DNA from: Gordius sp. MW1
Taxonomy: Eukaryota > Nematomorpha > Gordioida > Gordea > Gordiidae
Direction of reading: 5' to 3'
Length of the DNA: 64,000 nt
NCBI GenBank assembly: GCA_964036665.1
Contig: CAXIYB010000001.1
Span: 496,001-560,000, forward strand
The position numbers were made by a program, and so were the translations under genes. Below, one piece after another: positions 36,501-46,953 of this stretch (positions are counted from its first letter, which is position 1; the number at the start of each line of letters is the position of its first letter). The notes beneath the pieces were generated by a model. It did not search any database. It worked only from the letters and a program-made list of their open reading frames with translations, and had not been told where the DNA came from.

Positions 36501-37689
36501 CCGTCTGTTGTCCTTCCGTTGTCCTTCCGTTGTCCTTCCGTTGTCCGTCCGTTGTCCGTCTGATGTCATTTTGTTGTCCGTCCGTTGTCCGCCCGTTGTC
36601 CATCCGTTGTCCTTCCGTTGTCCTTCCGTTGTCCTTCCGTTGTCCGTCCGTTGTCCGTCCGTTGTCCTTCCGTTGTCCGTTCGTTGTCCGTCTGATGTCC
36701 TTCCGTTGTCCTTCCGTTGTCCATCCGTTGTCCTTCCGTTGTCCGTCCGTTGTCCGTCTGATGTCATTTTGTTGTCCGTCCGTTGTCCGCCCGTTGTCCA
36801 TCCGTTATCCTTCCGTTGTCCGTCCGTTGTCCGTCCGTTGTCCGTCTGATGTCCTTCCGTTGTCCGTCCGTTGTCCGCCCGTTGTCCTTCCGTTGTCCGT
36901 CCGTTGTCCGTCCGTTGTCCGTCTGATGTCCTTTTGTTGTCCGTCCGTTGTCCGCCCGTTGTCCTTCCGTTGTCCGCCCGTTGTCCGTCCGTTGTCCGTC
37001 CGTTGTCCGCCCGTTGTCCTTCCGTTGTCCTTCCGTTGTCCTTCCGTTGTCCGTCCGTTGTCCGTCTGATGTCCTTTTGTTGTCCGTCCGTTGTCCGTCC
37101 GTTGTCCTTCCGTTGTCACTCCGTTGTCCGCCCGTTGTCCGCCCGTTGTCCGTCCGTTGTCCGCCCGTTGTCCTTCCGTTGTCCGCCCATTGTCCGTCCG
37201 TTGTCCGTCCGTTGTCCGTCCGTTGTCCGTCTGTTGTCCTTTTGTTGTCCGCCCGTTGTCCGTCCGTTGTCCGTCCGTTGTCCGTCCGTTGTCCGTCCGT
37301 TGTCCGCCCGTTGTCCTTCCGTTGTCCGTTCGTTGTCCGTTCGTTGTCCGTTCGTTGTCCGTCTGATGTCCTTTTGTTGTCCTTCCGTTGTCCGTCCGTT
37401 GTCCGTCTGATGTCCTTCCGTTGTCCGTCCGTTGTCCGCCCGTTGTCATTCCGTTGTCCTTCCGTTGTCCGTCCGATGTCCGCCCGTTGTCCTTCCGTTG
37501 TCCTTCCGTTGTCCGTCCGTTGTCCGTCCGTTGTCCGTCCGTTGTCCGTCTGATGTCCTTCCGTTGTCCGTCCGTTGTCCGCCCGTTGTCCTTCCGTTGT
37601 CCTTCCGTTGTCCTTCCGTTGTCCTTCCGTTGTCCTTCCGTTGTACGTCCGTTGTCCGTCTGATGTCATTTTGTTGTCCGTCCGTTGTC
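30575..37689 (+). repeat. 11-bp satellite array, interior of unit D
   Basis: A second copy of 10,361-17,475 at a constant offset of 20,214 bp over about 7.1 kb. Only scattered single-base differences are seen, for example near 13,785 against 33,999 and near 12,090 against 32,308. A constant offset in an array this prone to slippage implies a recent duplication. Confidence 0.95.
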
Positions 37690-37806
37690 AGCCCGTTTTC
37701 GAGACGAGACGAGACCGAGATTTTTCTCGGTTTTTCCGCATCACTATAACTCGCTGCCAAACCACCTTAGCCGATTTTCGTTAATCATGTCCGCCATAGG
37801 TTGACG
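37690..37806 (+). repeat. 117-bp passenger sequence with hairpin, copy 3
   Basis: Third copy of the hairpin insert, offset 20,214 bp from the first and of the same length. Confidence 0.85.
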
Positions 37807-39549
37807 TTGTCCGCCCGTTGTCCTTCCGTTGTCCTTCCGTTGTCCGTCTGTTGTCCTTTCGTTGTCCGCCCGTTGTCCGTCCGTTGTCCGCCCGTTGTCC
37901 GCCCGTTGTCCTTCCGTTGTCCGTCCGTTGTCCTTCCGTTGTCCGTCCGTTGTCCGTTTGATGTCCTTTTGTTGTCCGTCCGTTGTCCGTCCGTCGTCCT
38001 TCCGTTGTCCGCCCGTTGTCCGTTCGTTGTCCGTTCGTTGTCCGTTCGTTGTCCGTCTGATGTCCTTTTGTTGTCCTTCCGTTGTCCGTCCGTTGTCCGT
38101 CTGATGTCCTTCCGTTGTCCGTCCGTTGTCCGCCCGTTGTCATTCCGTTGTCCTTCCGTTGTCCGTCCGTTGTCCGCCCGTTGTCCTTCCGTTGTCCTTC
38201 CGTTGTCCGTCCGTTGTCCTTCCGTTGTCCGTCCGTTGTCCGTCTGATGTCCTTCCGTTGTCCGTCCGTTGTCCGCCCGTTGTCCTTCCGTTGTCCTTCC
38301 GTTGTCCTTCCGTTGTCCTTCCGTTGTCCTTCCGTTGTCCGTCCGTTGTCCGTCTGATGTCATTTTGTTGTCCGTCCGTTGTCCGCCCGTTGTCCATCCG
38401 TTGTCCTTCCGTTGTCCTTCCGTTGTCCTTCCGTTGTCCGTCCGTTGTCCGCCCGTTGTCCTTCCGTTGTCCTTCCGTTGTCCGTCCGTTGTCCTTCCGT
38501 TGTCCGTCAGATGTCCTTTTGTTGTCTGTCCGTTGTCCGTTCGTTGTCCGTTCGTTGTCCGTCCGTTGTCCGCCCGTTGTCCTTCCGTTGTCCTTCCGTT
38601 GTCCGTCGGTTGTCCGTCCGTTGTCCTTCCGTTGTCCGTCAGATGTCCTTTTGTTGTCTGTCCGTTGTCCGTTTGTTGTCCGTTCGTTGTCCGTCCGTTG
38701 TCCTTCCGTTGTCCTTCCGTTGTCCGTTCGTTGTCCGTCCGTTGTCCGTCCGTTGTCCTTCCGTTGTCCGTCCGTTGTCCGTCCGTTGTCCGTCCGTTGT
38801 CCGTTCGTTGTCCGTCCGTTGTCCGTCTGATGTCCTTCCGTTGTCCGTCCGTTGTCCGCCCGTTGTCCTTCCGTTGTCCTTCCGTTGTACGTCCGTTGTC
38901 CTTCCGTTGTCCTTCCGTTGTACGTCCGTTGTCCGTCTGATGTCATTTTGTTGTCCGTCCGTTGTCCGCCCGTTGTCCATCCGTTGTCCTTCCGTTGTCC
39001 GTCTGATGTCATTTTGTTGTCCGTCCGTTGTCCGTCCGTTGTCCGTCCGTTGTCCGTCCGTTGTCCGTTTGTTGTCCGTCCGTTGTCCGTCTGATGTCCT
39101 TTTGTTGTCTGTCCGTTGACCGTTCGTTGTCCGTTCGTTGTCCGTTCGTTGTCCGTTCGTTGTCCGTCTGATGTCCTTTTGTTGTCCTTCCGTTGTCCGT
39201 CCGTTGTCCGTCTGATGTCCGCTCGTTGTCCTTCCGTTGTCCGTCCGTTGTCCGCCCGTTGTCCTTCCGTTGTCCTTCCGTTGTCCGTCCGATGTCCTTC
39301 CGTTGTCCGTCCGTTGTCCGTCTGATGTCCTTTTGTTGTCCGTCCGTTGTCCGTCTGATGTCCTTTTGTTGTCCTTCCGTTGTCCGTCCGTTGTCCGTCT
39401 GATGTCCTTCCGTTGTCCATATGTCCGTCCCTTGTCCATCTGATGTCCTTCCGTTGTCCGTCCGTTGTCCGTCTAATGTCCTTCCGTTGTCCGTCCGTTG
39501 TCCGTCCGTTGTCCGTCTGATGTCCTTCCGTTGTCCGTCCGTTGTCCAT
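37807..39549 (+). repeat. 11-bp satellite array, end of unit D
   Basis: Matches 17,593-19,324 but is 11 bp longer, because one extra unit sits near 39,050. From about 39,116 it is also the left member of the 3.9-kb tandem duplication that continues at 42,988. Confidence 0.95.
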
Positions 39550-40117
39550 CAAGAGGCTACAAGTTTGAATCCCGGAGAGTATTCTGTTCTTGTTAATAAC
39601 ATTGATAATATGACTTTTTAGCCGTCCGCTGAAATTTTCACGAAGCCTATATGGTTGAACAAAAAAATTTAAAAAATTTTCAAGTCGAAAAAATTTTTTT
39701 TTTCGGAATTCACCTCTGATATCGAAAATTTTCATGAGGCCTATATGGTGTTACAAAAAAATTGAAAAAATTTTGAGGTCGAAAAAATATTTTCTGATCA
39801 AAAAAATTTTTTTTACGGAATTCACTTCTGATATCAAAAATTTTCATGAGGCCTATATGGTTGAACAAAAAAATGGAAAAAAATTTGAGGTCGAAAAAAA
39901 TATTTTTTGATAAAAAAAATTTAATAAATTGCATAGCACGGAGGGACGACGGAGGGACGACGGACGGACGACGGACGGACGACGGAGAGACGACGGAGGG
40001 AGGACGGACGGACAACGGAGGGACGACGGACCGTCCGTTGTCCGTCAGGAGGCAACAAGTTTGAATCCGTGAGAGTATTCTGTTGATAATATGACTTTTT
40101 GGCCGTCCGCTGGCTAC
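39550..40117 (+). repeat. AT-rich module, copy 7 (568-bp class)
   Basis: Same layout and CAAGAGG start as copies 3 and 5, offset 20,225 bp from copy 3. Confidence 0.92.
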
Positions 40118-43100
40118 GTCCGTTGTCCGTCCGTTGTCCGCCCGTTGTCCGTCTGTTGTCCGTCCGTTGTCCGTCCGTTGTCCGTTCGTTGTCCGTTCGT
40201 TGTCCTTCCGTTGTCCTTCCGTTGTCCTTCCGTTGTCCGTCCGTTGTCCGTCTGATGTCCTTCCGTTGTCCGTCCGTTGTCCGTCCATTGTCCGCCCGTT
40301 GTCCTTCCGTTGTCCGTCCGTTGTCCGTCCGTTGTCCGTCTGATGTCCTTCCGTTGTCCGTCCGTTGTCCTTCCGTTGTCCATCCGTTGTCCGTCCGTTG
40401 TCCGTCCGTTGTCCGTCTGATGTCCTTCCGTTGTCCGTCCGTTGTCCGTCCGTTGTCCGCCCGTTGTCCTTCCGTTGTCCGTCCGTTGTCCGTCCGTTGT
40501 CCGTCTGATGTCCTTCCGTTGTCCTTCCGTTGTCCGTCCGTTGTCCGTCTGATGTCCTTCCGTTGTCCGTCCGTTGTCCGTCCGTTGTCCGTCCGTTGTC
40601 CGTCCGTTGTCCGTCCGTTGTCCTTGCGTTGTCCGTCCGTTGTCCGTCTGATGTCCTTTTGTTGTCCGTCCGTTGTCCGTCCGTTGTCCGTTCGTTGTCC
40701 GTCCCTTGTCCGTCTGATGTCCTTTTGTTGTCCGTCCGTTGTCCGTTCGTTGTCCGTTCGTTGTCCGTTCGTTGTCCTTTCGTTGTCCGTTCGTTGTCCG
40801 TCTGATGTCCTTTTGTTGTCCTTCCGTTGTCCGTCCGTTGTCCGTCTGATGTCCTTCCGTTGTCCGTCCGTTGTCCGCCCGTTGTCCTTCCGTTGTCCGC
40901 ACGTTGTCCGCCCGTTGTCCGTCCGTTGTCCGTCCTTTGTCCGCCCGTTGTCCGTCCGTTGTCCGTCTGATGTCCTTTTGTTGTCCGCCCGTTGTCCTTC
41001 CGTAGTCCGCCCGTTGTCCGTCCGTTGTCCTTCCGTTGTCCTTCCGTTGTCCGTTCGTTGTCCGTTCGTTGTCCGTCCGTTGTCCGTCCGTTGTCCGCCC
41101 GTTGTCCGTTCGTTGTACGTCCGTTGTCCGTCTGATGTCCTTTTGTTGTCTGTCCGTTGTCCGTTCGTTGTCCGTTCGTTGTCCGTTCGTTGTCCGTTCG
41201 TTGTCCGTTCGTTGTCCGTTCGTTGTCCGTCTGATGTCCTTTTGTTGTCCTTCCGTTGTCCGTCCGTTGTCCGTCTGATGTCCTTCCGTTGTCCGTCCGT
41301 TGTCCGCCCGTTGTCCTTCCGTTGTCCGCACGTTGTCCGCCCGTTGTATGTCCGTTGTCCGTCCGTTGTCCGTCCGTTGTCCGTCCGTTGTCCGTCCGTT
41401 GTCCGTCCGTTGTCCGTCCGTTGTCCGCCCGTCCCGTTGTCCGTCCGTTGTCCGCCCGTTGTCCGTTCGTTGTCCGTCTGATGTCCTTTTGTTCTCCGTC
41501 CGTTGTCCGTCCGTTGTCCGTTCGTTGTCCGTCCGATGTCCGTCTGATGTCCTTTTGTTGTCTGTCCGTTGTCCGTTCGTTGTCCGTCTGATGTCCTTTT
41601 GTTGTCCTTCCGTTGTCCGTCCGTTGTCCGTCTGATGTCCTTCCGTTGTCCGTCCGTTGTCCGCCCGTTGTCCTTCCATTGTCCGTCCGTTGTCCGTCCG
41701 TTGTCCGCCCGTTGTCCTTCCGTTGTCGGCCCATTGTCCGTCCGTTGTCCTTCCGTTGTCCTTCCGTTGTCCGTCCGTTGTCCTTCCGTTGTCCGTCCGT
41801 TGTCCGTCTGATGTCCTTATGTTGTCCTTCCGTTGTCCGTCCGTTGTCCGTCTGATGTCCTTCCGTTGTCCATCCGTTGTCCGTCCCTTGTCCGTCTGAT
41901 GTCCTTCCGTTGTCCGTCCGTTGTCCGCCCGTTGTCCTTCCGTTGTCCTTCCGTTGTCCTTCCGTTGTCCGTCCGTTGTCCGTCCGTTGTCCTTCCGTTG
42001 TCCTTCCGTTGTCCGTTCGTTGTCCGTCCGTTGTCCGTTCGTTGTCCGTCCGTTGTCCGTCTGATGTCCTTCCGTTGTCCGTCCGTTGTCCGTCCGTTGT
42101 CCCTCTGATGTCCTTCCGTTGTCCGTCTGTTGTCCGTTCGTTATCCGCCCGTTGTCCTTCCGTTGTCCTTCCGTTGTCCGTCCGTTGTCCTTCCGTTGTC
42201 CGTCCGTTGTCCGTCTGATGTCCTTTTGTTGTCCGTCCGTTGTTCGTCTGATGTCCTTTTGTTGTCCTTCCGTTGTCCGTCCGTTGTCCGTCTGATGTCC
42301 TTCCGTTGTCCATCCGTTGTCCGTCCCTTGTCCGTCTGATGTCCTTCCGTTGTCCGTCCGTTGTCCGCCCGTTGTCCTTCCGTTGTCCTTCCGTTGTCCT
42401 TCCGTTGTCCGTCCGTTGTCCGTCCGTTGTCCTTCCGTTGTCCGTTCGTTGTCCGTCTGATGTCCTTTTGTTGTCCTTCCGTTGTCCGTTCGTTGTCCGT
42501 CTGATGTCCTTCCGTTGTCCGTCCGTTGTCCGCCCGTTGTCCTTCCGTTGTCCTTCCGTTGTCCGTCCGTTGTCCTTCCGTTGTCCGTCAGATGTCCTTT
42601 TGTTGTCTGTCCGTTGTCCGTTCGTTGTCCGTTCGTTGTCCGTTCGTTGTCCGCCCGTTGTCCTTCCGTTGTCCTTCCGTTGTCCGTCCGTTGTCCGTCC
42701 GTTGTCCTTCCGTTGTCCGTCTGATGTCCTTTTGTTGTCTGTCCGTTGTCCGTTCGTTGTCCGTTCGTTGTCCGTCCGTTGTCCGCCCGTTGTCCTTCCG
42801 TTGTCCTTCCGTTGTCCGTCCGTTGTCCGTCCGTTGTCCTTCCGTTGTCCGTCAGATGTCCTTTTGTTGTCTGTCCGTTGTCCGTCTGATGTCATTTTGT
42901 TGTCCGTCCGTTGTCCGTCCGTTGTCCGTCCGTTGTCCGTTCGTTGTCCGTCCGTTGTCCGTCTGATGTCCTTTTGTTGTCTGTCCGTTGACCGTTCGTT
43001 GTCCGTTCGTTGTCCGTTCGTTGTCCGTTCGTTGTCCGTCTGATGTCCTTTTGTTGTCCTTCCGTTGTCCGTCCGTTGTCCGTCTGATGTCCGCTCGTTG

Positions 43101-43424
43101 TCCTTCCGTTGTCCGTCCGTTGTCCGCCCGTTGTCCTTCCGTTGTCCTTCCGTTGTCCGTCCGTTGTCCTTCCGTTGTCCGTCCGTTGTCCGTCTGATGT
43201 CCTTTTGTTGTCCGTCCGTTGTCCGTCTGATGTCCTTTTGTTGTCCTTCCGTTGTCCGTCCGTTGTCCGTCTGATGTCCTTCCGTTGTCCATCCGTTGTC
43301 CGTCCCTTGTCCATCTGATGTCCTTCCGTTGTCCGTCCGTTGTCCGTCTGATGTCCTTCCGTTGTCCGTCCGTTGTCCGTCCGTTGTCCGTCTGATGTCC
43401 TTCCGTTGTCCGTCCGTTGTCCAT
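40118..43424 (+). repeat. 11-bp satellite array, first copy of the 3.9-kb duplication
   Basis: Leaves unit D near 40,463. The stretch 40,118 to about 41,700 is repeated at 43,992 to about 45,700, with offset about 3,870, becoming 3,958 after an 88-bp (8-unit) insertion near 44,870. A run of at least six TTGTCCGTTCG units lies near 41,160-41,225. A 6-bp odd unit (CCCGTCCCG) near 41,430 is conserved at about 45,388 and near 49,612. Confidence 0.95.
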
Positions 43425-43991
43425 CAGGAGGCTACAAGTTTGAATCCCGGAGAGTATTCTGTTCTTGTTAATAACATTGATAATATGACTTTTTAGCCGT
43501 CCGCTGAAATTTTCACGAAGCCTATATGGTTGAACAAAAAAATTTAAAAATTTTCAAGTCGAAAAAATTTTTTTTTTCGGAATTCACCTCTGATATCGAA
43601 AATTTTCATGAGGCCTATATGGTGTTACAAAAAAATTGAAAAAATTTTGAGGTCAAAAAAATATTTTCTGATCAAAAAAATTTTTTTTACGGAATTCACT
43701 TCTGATATCAAAAATTTTCATGAGGCCTATATGGTTGAACAAAAAAATGGAAAAAAATTTGAGGTCGAAAAAAATATTTTTTGATAAAAAAAATTTAATA
43801 AATTGCATAGCACGGAGGGACGACGGAGGGACGACGGACGGACGACGGACGGACGACGGAGAGACGACGGAGGGAGGACGGACGGACAACGGAGGGACGA
43901 CGGACCGTCCGTTGTCCGTCAGGAGGCAACAAGTTTGAATCCGTGAGAGTATTCTGTTGATAATATGACTTTTTGGCCGTCAGCTGGCTAC
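43425..43991 (+). repeat. AT-rich module, copy 8 (567 bp)
   Basis: As the 568-bp class but one A shorter in the first A/T-rich subrepeat. It has the CAGGAGG start of the 590-bp class combined with the short purine block, so it is mixed between the two lineages. Confidence 0.91.
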
Positions 43992-46535
43992 GTCCGTTGT
44001 CCGTCCGTTGTCCGCCCGTTGTCCGTTGTCCGTCCGTTGTCCGTCCGTTGTCCGTTCGTTGTCCGTTCGTTGTCCTTCCGTTGTCCTTCCGTTGTCCTTC
44101 CGTTGTCCGTCCGTTGTCCGTCTGATGTCCTTCCGTTGTCCGTCCGTTGTCCGTCCATTGTCCGCCCGTTGTCCTTCCGTTGTCCGTCCGTTGTCCGTCC
44201 GTTGTCCGTCTGATGTCCTTCCGTTGTCCGTCCGTTGTCCTTCCGTTGTCCATCCGTTGTCCGTCCGTTGTCCGTCCGTTGTCCGTCTGATGTCCTTCCG
44301 TTGTCCGTCCGTTGTCCGTCCGTTGTCCGCCCGTTGTCCTTCCGTTGTCCGTCCGTTGTCCGTCCGTTGTCCGTCTGATGTCCTTCCGTTGTCCTTCCGT
44401 TGTCCGTCCGTTGTCCGTCTGATGTCCTTCCGTTGTCCGTCCGTTGTCCGTCCGTTGTCCGTCCGTTGTCCGTCCGTTGTCCTTCCGTTGTCCGTCCGTT
44501 GTCCTTCCGTTGTCCGTCCGTTGTCCGTCTGATGTCCTTTTGTTGTCCGTCCGTTGTCCGTCCGTTGTCCGTTCGTTGTCCGTCCCTTGTCCGTCTGATG
44601 TCCTTTTGTTGTCCGTCCGTTGTCCGTTCGTTGTCCGTTCGTTGTCCGTTCGTTGTCCTTTCGTTGTCCGTTCGTTGTCCGTCTGATGTCCTTTTGTTGT
44701 CCTTCCGTTGTCCGTCCGTTGTCCGTCTGATGTCCTTCCGTTGTCCGTCCGTTGTCCGCCCGTTGTCCTTCCGTTGTCCGCACGTTGTCCGCCCGTTGTC
44801 CGTCCGTTGTCCGTCCTTTGTCCGCCCGTTGTCCGTCCGTTGTCCGTCTGATGTCCTTTTGTTGTCCGCCCGTTGTCCGTCCGTTGTCCGTCCGTTGTCC
44901 GTTCGTTGTCCGTCCGTTGTCCGTCTGATGTCCTTTTGTTGTCCGCCCGTTGTCCTTCCGTAGTCCGCCCGTTGTCCGTCCGTTGTCCTTCCGTTGTCCT
45001 TCCGTTGTCCGTTCGTTGTCCGTTCGTTGTCCGTCCGTTGTCCGTCCGTTGTCCGCCCGTTGTCCGTTCGTTGTACGTCCGTTGTCCGTCTGATGTCCTT
45101 TTGTTGTCTGTCCGTTGTCCGTTCGTTGTCCGTTCGTTGTCCGTTCGTTGTCCGTTCGTTGTCCGTTCGTTGTCCGTTCGTTGTCCGTCTGATGTCCTTT
45201 TGTTGTCCTTCCGTTGTCCGTCCGTTGTCCGTCTGATGTCCTTCCGTTGTCCGTCCGTTGTCCGCCCGTTGTCCTTCCGTTGTCCGCACGTTGTCCGCCC
45301 GTTGTATGTCCGTTGTCCGTCCGTTGTCCGTCCGTTGTCCGTCCGTTGTCCGTCCGTTGTCCGTCCGTTGTCCGTCCGTTGTCCGCCCGTCCCGTTGTCC
45401 GTCCGTTGTCCGCCCGTTGTCCGTTCGTTGTCCGTCTGATGTCCTTTTGTTCTCCGTCCGTTGTCCGTCCGTTGTCCGTTCGTTGTCCGTCCGATGTCCG
45501 TCTGATGTCCTTTTGTTGTCTGTCCGTTGTCCGTTCGTTGTCCGTCTGATGTCCTTTTGTTGTCCTTCCGTTGTCCGTCCGTTGTCCGTCTGATGTCCTT
45601 CCGTTGTCCGTCCGTTGTCCGCCCGTTGTCCTTCCGTTGTCCGTCCGTTGTCCGTCCGTTGTCCGCCCGTTGTCCTTCCGTTGTCGGCCCATTGTCCGTC
45701 CGTTGTCCGTCCGTTGTCCGTCCGTTGTCCGTCCGTTGTCCGTCCGTTGTCCTTCCGTTGTCCGTCCGTTGTCCTTCCGTTGTCCGTCCGTTGTCCGTCC
45801 GTTGTCCGTCTGATGTCCTTCCGTTGTCCGTCCGTTGTCCGCCCGTTGTCCTTCCGTTGTCCTTCCGTTGTCCTTCCGTTGTCCTTCCGTTGTCCTTCCG
45901 TTGTCCGTCCGTTGTCCGTCTGATGTCATTTTGTTGTCCGTCCGTTGTCCGCCCGTTGTCCATCCGTTGTCCTTCCGTTGTCCTTCCGTTGTCCTTCCGT
46001 TGTCCGTCCGTTGTCCGTCCGTTGTCCTTCCGTTGTCCGTCCGTTGTCCGTCCGTTGTTCTTCCGTTGTCCGTCTGATGTCCTTTTGTTGTCTGTCCGTT
46101 GTCCGTTCGTTGTCCATCTGATGTCCTTTTGTTGTCCTTCCGTTGTCCGTCCGTTGTCCGTCTGATGTCCTTCCGTTGTCCGTCCGTTGTCCGTCCGTTG
46201 TCCTTCCGTTGTCCTTCCGTTGTCCGTCCGTTGTCCGCCCGTTGTCCTTCCGTTGTCCTTCCGCTGTCCGTCCGTTGTCCGTCTGATGTCCTTCCGTTGT
46301 CCGCCCGTTGTCCTTCCGTTGTCCTTCCGTTGTCCGTCCGTTGTCCTTCCGTTGTCCGTCCGTTGTCCGTCTGATGTCCTTTTGTTGTCCGTCCGTTGTC
46401 CGTCCGTTGTCCTTCCGTTGTCCGCCCGTTGTCCGTCCGTTGTCCGTCCGTTGTCCGTCCGTTGTCCGTCCGTTGTCAATCCGTTGTCCGTCGGTTGTCC
46501 GTCTGATGTCCTTTTGTTGTCCGTCCGTTGTCCAT
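43992..46535 (+). repeat. 11-bp satellite array, second copy of the 3.9-kb duplication
   Basis: Satellite repeating 40,118 to about 41,700 (see that entry), then diverging. The first 30 bases contain a shortened unit (CCGTTGTCCGTTGTCC) that is absent from the other copies. Confidence 0.94.
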
Positions 46536-46953
46536 CAGGAGGCTACAAGTTTGAATCCCGGAGAGTATTCTGTTCTTGTTAATAACATTGATAATATGAC
46601 TTTTTAGCCGCCTGCTGAAATTTTCACGAAGCCTATATGGTTAAACAAAAAAATTTAAAAAATTTTCAAGTCGAAAAAAATTTTTTTTTCGGAATTCACC
46701 TCTGATATTGAAAATTTTCATGAGGCCTATATGGTGTTACAAAAAAATTGAAAAAATTTTGAGGTCGAAAAAATATTTTCTGATCAAAAAAATTTTTTTT
46801 ACGGAATTCACTTCTGATATCAAAAATTTTCATGAGGCCTATATGGTTGAACAAAAAAATTGAAAAAAATTTGAGGTCGAAAAAAATATTTTCTGATCAG
46901 AAAATTTTTTTTACGGAATTCACATCTGATATCAAAAATTTTAATGAGGCCTA
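46536..46953 (+). repeat. AT-rich module, copy 9, truncated with a fourth subrepeat
   Basis: Begins like the others (CAGGAGGCTAC, then the B-box-like motif) but has a fourth A/T-rich subrepeat. The shared word TGAGGCCTAT recurs every 112 bp near 46720, 46832 and 46944. The sequence passes straight into TTGTCC satellite at 46954, without the purine block or the second end segment. It carries more substitutions than the other copies, so it is an older or independent version. Confidence 0.9.

Larger units (their letters stand above)
27294..40463 (+). repeat. Higher-order repeat unit D (13.2 kb)
   Basis: Full-length second copy of unit B. The offset rises in steps (20,192, 20,214, 20,225), each step a multiple of 11. 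It carries AT-rich modules 6 and 7 and passenger copy 3. It diverges from the pattern near 40,460. Confidence 0.88.
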
